Assembly: GCA_002733385.1 (NCBI GenBank) | Contig: NVVO01000025.1 | Span: forward strand, 18,659 to 30,380 | Source of the DNA: Robiginitomaculum sp. | Lineage (GTDB): Bacteria; Pseudomonadota; Alphaproteobacteria; Caulobacterales; Maricaulaceae | DNA: 11,722 bases | Direction of reading: 5' to 3' | Shown: positions 7,200-11,722 of the stretch, piece by piece | Numbering within the stretch: position 1 is the first letter of the stretch | How the letters are laid out: each line of letters begins with the position of its first letter | The notes under the pieces: model-generated | What the model saw: the letters and a program-made list of their open reading frames with translations, nothing else | What the model was told of the DNA's origin: nothing | The model's database searches: none | Program-made: the position numbers and the translations under genes

Positions 7200-7240
7200 T
7201 AGCGCATAGCTATGTTCTTTATATTATCTAAAAACCCCAT
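7197..7240 (-). other. Probable native 5' end of doxX, out of frame with the body
   Basis: From the ATG at 7240 the minus strand reads MGFLDNIKNIAMRYC and leaves the DoxX frame. The DoxX frame is open only from just after a TAA about ten codons upstream of the TTG. MGFLDNIK is a plausible DoxX N-terminus, so the two parts look like one gene missing a single base between that TAA and the TTG. Confidence 0.5.
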
Positions 7241-7246
7241 AATAAT

Positions 7247-7254
7247 CTCCCCTT
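7247..7254 (-). promoter_or_regulatory. Ribosome binding site for the ATG at 7240 (doxX)
   Basis: AAGGGGAG on the minus strand sits six bases before the ATG at 7240. No comparable site precedes the TTG at 7199. This favours 7240 as the evolved start and so supports a frameshift. Confidence 0.6.
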
Positions 7255-7272
7255 TATTTATTATTGAAACTC

Positions 7273-7300
7273 ATCATAGGAAAATCTGTGAAAAAATCAA
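7273..7300 (-). promoter_or_regulatory. Candidate sigma70-type promoter of doxX
   Basis: On the minus strand TTGATT (7300-7295), a 16-bp spacer and TATGAT (7278-7273) form a good promoter; the -10 differs from consensus at one base. Expected transcription start is near 7266, giving a leader of about 25 nt to the ATG at 7240. Confidence 0.55.
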
Positions 7301-7302
7301 GG

Positions 7303-7319
7303 CTGTATAATTTGTACAG
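7303..7319. promoter_or_regulatory. Candidate operator between doxX and the flavin reductase gene
   Basis: CTGTA-N7-TACAG is a 5-bp-arm inverted repeat just upstream of the doxX -35 box. It contains TATAAT (7306-7311) on the plus strand, a perfect -10 hexamer though without a clear -35. A regulator bound here could control both divergent genes. Inference from position and symmetry only. Confidence 0.4.
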
Positions 7320-7365
7320 TTTCAGCCCGCTTTCAGGCCAAAAATAAAATCGTTACTTATGTTGC

Positions 7366-7396
7366 TTGACCAAGGCCCATATAGCTTTGATATAGA
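7366..7396 (+). promoter_or_regulatory. Possible promoter of the flavin reductase gene
   Basis: TTGACC (7366-7371) and TATAGA (7391-7396) are separated by 19 bp, longer than ideal, ending 26 bp before the ATG at 7423. The TATAAT at 7306-7311 is an alternative -10 with a longer leader. Neither is certain. Confidence 0.3.
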
Positions 7397-7422
7397 GGCT
7401 AAAATAGAGCCACCTTAAAATT

Positions 7423-7908
7423 ATGAACACAACAAGTTTTGACAAAGCCGAATTTCGCAAGACGTTAGGGCAATTTGCTACGGGTGTGACCGTGATCACC
7501 ACGCTGGACGGTGCAGGTGCGCGGGTTGGGATCACCGCTAACAGCTTTAACAGCCTGTCCATGGAGCCACCTTTGATCCTCTGGTCATTGCGAAATTCCG
7601 CCTACAGCCTGCCCGCATTTGCCCAGGCCGAGTTTTTCAATGTGCATATATTGGGTTTGGGTCAACACGAATTATCCAAATGCTTCGCCCGGCGCCACAC
7701 CGACAAATTTGGCGGTATTGAAACCAGTAAAGGCTTGGGCGGCACGCCTGTATTGCCGGAGCATGCGGCCCTGCTTGAATGTAAAACCGCGCATCATTAT
7801 GCGGGCGGCGATCATGTTATTATTGTCGGCGAAGTGATAAAATATAGCCGCAAGGACATGGCACCTTTGGTCATCCACGCCGGGCAATATACGCGCATCA
7901 ACGACTGA
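7423..7908 (+). CDS. Flavin reductase family protein (NAD(P)H:FMN oxidoreductase-like)
   Basis: The flavin reductase-like family uses NAD(P)H to reduce FMN or FAD. Members often supply reduced flavin to a two-component monooxygenase, though some only bind flavin. This 161-residue protein has the usual single-domain length. It shows the family order FRKTLGQFATGVTVITTLDG (about 11-30), GITANSFNSLSMEPPLILW (about 36-54, the FMN-binding core with T38, S41, S44 and the PP turn), the FFNVHIL strand, and a C-terminal GGDHVIIVGEVI strand with the usual His. A distant-homologue label such as HpaC would be over-specific. No monooxygenase partner is in the window. It diverges from doxX and converges on msrA with a 7-nt gap. 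No strong Shine-Dalgarno is seen before the ATG. Confidence 0.88.
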   Translation: MNTTSFDKAEFRKTLGQFATGVTVITTLDGAGARVGITANSFNSLSMEPPLILWSLRNSAYSLPAFAQAEFFNVHILGLGQHELSKCFARRHTDKFGGIETSKGLGGTPVLPEHAALLECKTAHHYAGGDHVIIVGEVIKYSRKDMAPLVIHAGQYTRIND

Positions 7909-7915
7909 GCTAAAC

Positions 7916-8530
7916 TTATTTCCCCCATAATTTCCGAAGCCGTTTGTCCCGGCGACAGCCCGTACGGTAGTAATTATAGCGGATCGGGTTTTTCTTATAA
8001 TAGTCCTGATGATAGGTTTCTGCCTTGTAAAAACGGGCAGAAGGCAAAATTGGTGTGACGACTTTATCTTTCAGCCGCCCAGAGTTTTCCAAGGCGGTTT
8101 TCGATGTGCGCGCCGTTTCAATTTGTCCTGGTGTGGCAAAAATAGCGGTTGCATAGGACTGCCCCCGGTCGCAAAATTGGCCGCCGGCGTCGGTCGGATC
8201 CACAGTTGTCCAAAAATACTCTACCAATTCAGAGTAACTGATTTTGGTCGGGTCATAAATGATTTTGGCCACTTCATAATGCCCGGTATTGTTGCGTGTA
8301 ACCTGTTTATAGGTCGGGTTTTTAGTATGCCCGCCTGCATAGCCCGAAACCGCCTCCAAGACGCCTGGCAATTTCTCGAAATCCGCTTCCACACACCAAA
8401 AACAACCGCCTGCAAAAACCGCTTCAGCTTGTTTCGGCATTATTTTATCGCTTGCTTGCGCATTTGCAAATCCGCTGGCCGTAAGACCAATCGCCAGAAC
8501 TGAAAACGCAATTTTTGTAAATATTCTCAT
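7916..8530 (-). CDS. msrA: Peptide-methionine (S)-S-oxide reductase MsrA, exported form
   Basis: MsrA reduces the S epimer of methionine sulfoxide in oxidised proteins. This 204-residue copy opens with a Sec-type signal peptide (MRIFTKIAFSVLAIGLTASG, then FANAQA), so it likely acts in the periplasm; most MsrAs are cytoplasmic. The active site is GGCFWC, with C43 as the catalytic Cys. DFEKLPGVLEAVSGYAGG, NPTYKQVTRNNTGHYEVAKI, YFWTTVDPTDAGGQFCDRGQ and AETYHQDYYKKNP follow in family order. C192 in YYRTGCRRDKRL is the probable resolving Cys. No MsrB domain is fused. A signal-less start at M31 is possible, but the signal is convincing. No good Shine-Dalgarno is next to the ATG; an AAGGAA lies ~20 nt upstream. 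It follows the glycosyltransferase gene by 61 nt on the same strand. Confidence 0.95.
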   Translation of the reverse strand: MRIFTKIAFSVLAIGLTASGFANAQASDKIMPKQAEAVFAGGCFWCVEADFEKLPGVLEAVSGYAGGHTKNPTYKQVTRNNTGHYEVAKIIYDPTKISYSELVEYFWTTVDPTDAGGQFCDRGQSYATAIFATPGQIETARTSKTALENSGRLKDKVVTPILPSARFYKAETYHQDYYKKNPIRYNYYRTGCRRDKRLRKLWGK

Positions 8531-8591
8531 GGGGAAAATTTAGGGGTTTCCTTGCTCACATACCAGACACATTGTCGCGAGTGTAGCGAGA

Positions 8592-9524
8592 TTAACGCTC
8601 CGTGTCACAAGCGTTCAGATAAGCCTGCATTTTTTGCTGGATGCGCAAGCGCTTGACCGTATCCAAAATAATACCGCAAGTTAAAGACAGAGCCGCCCCA
8701 ATCGCCAGGCCTGCCGCCAATATGGCAGATGGCAGGCGCTCGACCAATCCCGTCTCGAAAAATTCAATCACCACAGACAGACCAATGAACAGGCTGACCA
8801 CGCCGATAATAAATGCGCCAAACAAGAAAAATCGCATGGGCTGTTGGTCGCGGTATAATTTGCCCATGAGCCAGGCAATGCGGGCCCCGTCGCCAAATGT
8901 TGATAATTTGCTCTCGCCGCCGACCCGCTCAAAAAACGGCACTTGCACTTCTGCAAATGGCAGGCGCAGTTCCAGACAATGAATGGTCATTTCCGCTTCG
9001 ATTTCAAATTTGTCGGACATCATGGGAAAGGAGCGGACAAATCGGCGCGAGAACACGCGGTAGCCGGAAAAAATATCGGTGAAATGCCGCCCGAAAGCCG
9101 CGCCCATAACCCAGGTAAACACCCGGTTGCCAAATGCATGACCGGGCCGGTATTTCTCGTCCCCCGAGGCCCGCGCCGCGACAATCATATCCAGTTTTTC
9201 GTCCTGTAGTTTCTTGACTAGGCTAGGGGCCGCAGACGCATCATAGCTACCGTCCGCATCACACATAATATAGACATCTGCACCTATTTCGCGAAACAAA
9301 CGCCGCATGGCATTGCCCTTGCCCGGCAAGGCCTGATGCCAAACTTCGGCCCCCGCCGCCTTCGCCACTTCGGACGTTTTGTCCGTAGAATTATTATCGC
9401 AAACAATAATGCGGGCATTTGGTAGCGACTTGCGAAACCCATCAATCACATGGGTCAGCCCTGCCTCTTCATTATAGGCCGGCAAGAGAACGGCTATGTT
9501 CGGCGTTGATTGTTTAACAGGCAC
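8592..9524 (-). CDS. Family 2 glycosyltransferase with two C-terminal membrane helices (polyprenyl-phosphate sugar transferase-like)
   Basis: GT-A fold inverting glycosyltransferases of family 2 transfer a sugar from a nucleotide donor. The closest group by layout is the DPM1/GtrB-like enzymes, which charge a polyprenyl phosphate at the inner membrane. This 310-residue protein shows VLLPAYNEEAGL (residues 12-23), VCDNNSTDKTSEVAKAAGAE, PGKGNAM and the DxD motif CDADGSYD (D89 and D91, metal and nucleotide-sugar). Next come FTDIFSGYRVFSRRF (148-162) and FEIEAEMTIHCLE. Two hydrophobic helices (about 231-256 and 264-288) and a short basic tail anchor the C-terminus. Start is a GTG at 9524 behind GGGGGAG with very short spacing. 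It lies 48 nt after the MBL-fold gene and 61 nt before msrA, all on one strand. Donor and acceptor are unknown. Confidence 0.9.
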   Translation of the reverse strand: MPVKQSTPNIAVLLPAYNEEAGLTHVIDGFRKSLPNARIIVCDNNSTDKTSEVAKAAGAEVWHQALPGKGNAMRRLFREIGADVYIMCDADGSYDASAAPSLVKKLQDEKLDMIVAARASGDEKYRPGHAFGNRVFTWVMGAAFGRHFTDIFSGYRVFSRRFVRSFPMMSDKFEIEAEMTIHCLELRLPFAEVQVPFFERVGGESKLSTFGDGARIAWLMGKLYRDQQPMRFFLFGAFIIGVVSLFIGLSVVIEFFETGLVERLPSAILAAGLAIGAALSLTCGIILDTVKRLRIQQKMQAYLNACDTER

Positions 9525-9537
9525 GGCTCCCCCTTTT

Positions 9538-9550
9538 TTAGCATAGCTAA
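9538..9550. repeat. Short hairpin just upstream of the glycosyltransferase start
   Basis: TTAGC-ATA-GCTAA is a 5-bp stem with a 3-nt loop in the 48-nt gap between the MBL-fold and glycosyltransferase genes. On the sense (minus) strand it is followed by AAAAA and the G-rich ribosome-binding region, so it is not a terminator for the MBL gene. It lies inside the loop of a larger inverted repeat (arms 9530-9535 and 9566-9571). Confidence 0.4.
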
Positions 9551-9572
9551 CGGAAGAAAGTTTATAAGGGGT

Positions 9573-10619
9573 TTATGTGGAGCGGTATAGGTATTGCCCG
9601 GCCTCATTAAGCTTGCGCTGCATCAATCCCCGCGCTCTCAGGCAATTGAGATGAGCTATGCTTTCGCCGACCGCCATGGAGCGGTTGCCGTCATTGATGG
9701 CGCGGCGAAACAACACCGGATACACTTCGGTGGACAGTTTTGGCTCTAGGCAATATTTGTGCAATCTTTCCAAAGCAAGTTCATGATGTTTGATCAATTT
9801 GGACAATCGGTGATGAGCACCGCGAAACGGAATGCCGTGGGCGGGCAGTACCAATGTATCCTCCGGGACTTCGGATTTGAGTTTGTGGCAAGAACTTATC
9901 CAGTCCTCCAGCGGATTACCCTCGGGTTCGGTCGGCCAAACGCTGACATTGGAACTGATATTGGGCAATAACTGATCGCCGCTAATCATGATATTAAGCG
10001 CACCGCTATACAAACAAGCATGTTCCGGCGAATGGCCAGACCCGACAATGACGCGCCAATCCCGTTGGTTTATTTCGATTAACTGTCCGTCCCGGATACG
10101 CTGATAGCCATCGGGAAGTGGCGATATGGCCTTACCAAATCCGCCAAACTTGGTTTTATAGAGTTCAATTTGTTCGTCTGTAAACCCGGCCCGTTTATAA
10201 AAGGCAACGCCCTCTTCAGGGGCCGGATTGCCCGTATCCGCAGCCATGAGCCGGCACAGGAAATACTCGCCCATGGTCATCAGTAATGGCGCCCCGAATT
10301 TGCGGCACATCCAGCCGGCCAACCCGGCATGGTCAGGGTGTAAATGTGTGCAGATCACCCGGTTCACATGGGCACCGTTCATGCTGTCCTTAAAAACCTG
10401 CCGCCATATATCCATAGCAACATGCCAACCAAGCCCGGTATCGACCACAACGAATTCATCGCCGTCGCGCAAGAAATATAGATTGATGTGGTCGAGCCCT
10501 TCCATAGGCAAGGACATGCGTAACCAATACACCCCATCGACAATTTCGGTAACCTCCCCTGCTGCAGGAGCGGTATCGGTAAAAAATTCAAGTCGGGATT
10601 TCTGGGGTTGTGTATGCAT
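9573..10619 (-). CDS. MBL-fold (metallo-beta-lactamase superfamily) metallo-hydrolase
   Basis: This is a 348-residue hydrolase with a metallo-beta-lactamase fold and no signal peptide, so probably cytoplasmic. Metal ligands are all present: THLHPDHAG (H92, H94, D96, H97), GSGHSPEH (H196), SGDQLLP (D215) and LPAHG (H261). The N-terminal part (GEVTEIVDGVYWLRMSLPME, HINLYFLRDGDEFVVVDTG) is typical of glyoxalase-II-like and thioesterase-like members. A ~75-residue helical C-terminal extension after H261 includes a helix of His, Glu and Leu (KLIKHHELALERLHKY) and a possible winged-helix-like tail (AIAHLNCLRARGL type pattern), which could form a substrate lid. The substrate cannot be read from sequence. 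No Shine-Dalgarno is evident before the ATG at 10619. It probably heads a unit with the glycosyltransferase and msrA. Confidence 0.9.
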   Translation of the reverse strand: MHTQPQKSRLEFFTDTAPAAGEVTEIVDGVYWLRMSLPMEGLDHINLYFLRDGDEFVVVDTGLGWHVAMDIWRQVFKDSMNGAHVNRVICTHLHPDHAGLAGWMCRKFGAPLLMTMGEYFLCRLMAADTGNPAPEEGVAFYKRAGFTDEQIELYKTKFGGFGKAISPLPDGYQRIRDGQLIEINQRDWRVIVGSGHSPEHACLYSGALNIMISGDQLLPNISSNVSVWPTEPEGNPLEDWISSCHKLKSEVPEDTLVLPAHGIPFRGAHHRLSKLIKHHELALERLHKYCLEPKLSTEVYPVLFRRAINDGNRSMAVGESIAHLNCLRARGLMQRKLNEAGQYLYRST

Positions 10620-10662
10620 GCACGTAAACTACAGCAAACAAACCACACCGCAATAGGCATAT

Positions 10663-10688
10663 ATAGGTTTGGCTTGACGGGCACCTAT
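10663..10688. repeat. Inverted repeat in the MBL-gntR divergent region
   Basis: ATAGGT (10663-10668) and ACCTAT (10683-10688) are perfect 6-bp arms with a 14-bp spacer holding TTGACG. It lies about 45 bp upstream of the MBL-fold start and 125 bp upstream of the GntR start. It could be an operator or chance. Confidence 0.3.
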
Positions 10689-10741
10689 GCATTTTTGAGG
10701 GCTAGTGGAAATTATTCAAGAATGTTTGTTTTTTACTTGCA

Positions 10742-10769
10742 TTGCTTATGAGCCTATTGTACCCATACT
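10742..10769 (+). promoter_or_regulatory. Candidate promoter of the GntR-type regulator
   Basis: TTGCTT (10742-10747), a 16-bp spacer and CATACT (10764-10769) give a reasonable sigma70-like promoter. A start near 10776 would leave about 38 nt before the ATG at 10814. The -10 lies between the two arms of an inverted repeat, which would suit autorepression. Confidence 0.4.
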
Positions 10770-10781
10770 ACGACTGGTACA
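10758..10781. promoter_or_regulatory. Candidate YtrA-type operator
   Basis: TGTACC (10758-10763) and GGTACA (10776-10781) are perfect 6-bp arms separated by 12 bp. The layout recalls the inverted repeat reported for Bacillus subtilis YtrA (TGTA/TACA-bearing 6-bp arms, spacer of about 13 bp; from memory, unchecked). It brackets the candidate -10 of the adjacent regulator gene. Confidence 0.45.
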
Positions 10782-10813
10782 TATATGCTCTTTTACTTAT
10801 AGGTTCTTTATTC

Positions 10814-11203
10814 ATGGAAATCCAAATCGATATTGATGCAAAAATTCCTTTGTTCACCCAAGTGGTGCAACAAATCAAACAGGCCGTCGGCAATAATAAG
10901 CTAGCGACAGGCGCACCCTTGCCGTCAATTCGACAACTTGCGAGTGATTTGCAGATCAACAACAAAACTGTGGCAAAGGCATACCAACTGCTTGAGCGCG
11001 ACAATATCATCCAGACCAAAGGTTATAGAGGGACATTTATACACCCCAAAGCCAAAGAAAACTGCACGATAGATTTAAAGGCTTGGGTTATTACTGAACT
11101 TACCAGGTCAATACAGACATTCAGGGAGGCCAATGTAACGGATTCCGAAATTCGCACAGCGTTTACGGCCGTGATGAACAACCATAACACAAAAGGAAGT
11201 TAA
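10814..11203 (+). CDS. GntR family transcriptional regulator, YtrA subfamily
   Basis: GntR/YtrA proteins are short winged-helix repressors that usually control themselves and an adjacent membrane or ABC transport operon. This 129-residue protein has MEIQIDIDAKIPLFTQVVQQ leading into the wHTH (about 10-77). It includes GAPLPSIRQLASDLQINNKT (33-52, recognition helix region) and VAKAYQLLERDNIIQTKGYR with the wing GTF. The C-terminal tail is only ~50 residues and mostly helical (about 88-122), too short for a FadR, HutC or MocR effector domain; that length marks the YtrA subgroup. In-frame starts at 10742 and 10748 would add a hydrophobic stretch, but they lie inside the probable promoter, so 10814 is preferred despite a weak ribosome binding site. 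The next gene starts one base after the stop, so the two are surely co-transcribed. Confidence 0.88.
   Translation: MEIQIDIDAKIPLFTQVVQQIKQAVGNNKLATGAPLPSIRQLASDLQINNKTVAKAYQLLERDNIIQTKGYRGTFIHPKAKENCTIDLKAWVITELTRSIQTFREANVTDSEIRTAFTAVMNNHNTKGS
11193..11199 (+). promoter_or_regulatory. Ribosome binding site of the downstream membrane protein gene
   Basis: AAGGAAG lies inside the last codons of the GntR gene, five bases before the ATG at 11205. It confirms that start and indicates coupled translation. Confidence 0.7.
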
Positions 11204-11204
11204 C

Positions 11205-11722
11205 ATGTATATCGATATTATTTTTTTCGCTATTTTTATAAGTCAGATTATTTTGATTTCGTATTATTATCCCAAAAAGAATTATGACAGAAATATCCAT
11301 GTATTGCGCACATATCCTGCGTCGGAATATCCAAAATTATATCAACATTCCCCATATGCTGATCCGGCAAAAGCCCTGCACAAAACCATTCGCAGAAATT
11401 TTGCTTTAAGTATTGCCATCGCCGTATTTGGCCTGTCGCTCATGCTAGCAATGGTAATAAGTGGTTACGCCCCAAGCGGTATCAAGGAAAACAAACACAT
11501 AGCTTTTGTAATGTTGTTTTCTATGTTGCAAGCACTGCCCTACATTTTTCTGGAAATTACAACTTACAACTGGTATAAAGCCATGCGCCGAGCCGCCAAG
11601 GGAAGCACACGCAAGGCCGAGTTAAGTCCCCGCAAGCTATTTGATTTCATCTCGCCGGTTTATGTGGCTGTTGCCGTTTTAGCGTTTTTCGTATGGCTGG
11701 TTTATTATCTGTACAATAAAGG
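11205..11722 (+). CDS. Uncharacterised integral membrane protein (3' truncated by window), partner of the GntR regulator
   Basis: The frame is open from the ATG at 11205 to the window end: 172 codons plus two bases, with no stop, so the C-terminus is missing. I do not recognise the family. Four hydrophobic segments are visible: about 2-21 (IDIIFFAIFISQIILISYY), 66-87 (ALSIAIAVFGLSLMLAMVIS), 98-118 (HIAFVMLFSMLQALPYIFLE) and 149-170 (ISPVYVAVAVLAFFVWLVYY). A polar, Tyr/Pro-rich loop sits between the first two (about 36-56: TYPASEYPKLYQHSPYADPA). A strongly basic loop lies between three and four (KAMRRAAKGSTRKAELSPRK), probably cytoplasmic by the positive-inside rule. A good Shine-Dalgarno and one-base spacing tie it to the YtrA-type gene. 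It shows no ABC permease signature; no ATPase is visible, but could lie beyond the window. Confidence 0.85.
   Translation, partial: MYIDIIFFAIFISQIILISYYYPKKNYDRNIHVLRTYPASEYPKLYQHSPYADPAKALHKTIRRNFALSIAIAVFGLSLMLAMVISGYAPSGIKENKHIAFVMLFSMLQALPYIFLEITTYNWYKAMRRAAKGSTRKAELSPRKLFDFISPVYVAVAVLAFFVWLVYYLYNK

Noticed and set aside
7204..7212. GCATAGCTA near doxX, repeated at 9541-9549
   Set aside because: A 9-base match between two unrelated regions is expected by chance, and one copy is explained by a local hairpin.
8576..8590. TCGC-N7-GCGA hairpin between the glycosyltransferase and msrA genes as a terminator
   Set aside because: A four-pair stem with no following T-tract on the sense strand is not a convincing terminator.
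10742..10813. N-terminal extension of the GntR protein with a hydrophobic stretch (YIYALLLIGSLF) that could make a membrane-tethered regulator
   Set aside because: The extension overlaps the probable promoter and operator, its starts (TTG 10742, ATG 10748) lack a Shine-Dalgarno, and the canonical YtrA N-terminus begins at 10814.

Overview
The window looks like chromosomal DNA of an alphaproteobacterium. The best evidence is a 41-residue ribosomal protein L36 of the form usual in that class (starts MKVRSSLKSLKNRHRDC, no zinc-binding Cys/His set). The gene mix and moderate GC content (judged by eye, not computed) would fit a marine, stalked or budding-type lineage, but genus and family cannot be fixed. 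No tRNA, rRNA, CRISPR array, insertion sequence or phage gene was seen.

Layout. 1-612 is the 3' end of typA/bipA, a ribosome-associated GTPase. On the same strand follow two tandem, homologous DUF885 proteins (674-2509 and 2530-4440). Both carry HEGIPGHH and a downstream EGW at the same spacing. One is an apparent lipoprotein and the other has an N-terminal membrane anchor. Convergent to them are an exported TPR protein (4507-5178) and rpmJ (5292-5417). A divergent intergenic region leads to an MltB-type lytic transglycosylase (5586-6863), which meets doxX (6864-7199) stop codon to stop codon. DoxX and a flavin reductase (7423-7908) diverge from a shared control region. The minus strand then carries msrA (7916-8530), a membrane-anchored family 2 glycosyltransferase (8592-9524) and an MBL-fold hydrolase (9573-10619), closely spaced and possibly one transcription unit. 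Finally a short GntR/YtrA-type repressor (10814-11203) is followed after one base by a four-helix membrane protein cut by the window end (11205 onward).

How the genes fit together. Most products act in or on the envelope: two anchored DUF885 proteins, an exported TPR protein, a murein transglycosylase, an exported methionine sulfoxide reductase and a polyprenyl-type glycosyltransferase. DoxX, flavin reductase and MsrA share a redox flavour. This is mostly ordinary chromosome rather than an accessory island.

The items most worth a second look are: (a) an apparent single-base frameshift at the 5' end of doxX, where promoter, Shine-Dalgarno and ATG all point to a start in the wrong frame; (b) the YtrA-type regulator with a candidate operator around its own -10 and an unrecognised membrane partner; (c) the DUF885 duplication, with a 38-nt perfectly identical tract over the putative metal site; and (d) several clean palindromes in intergenic control regions.
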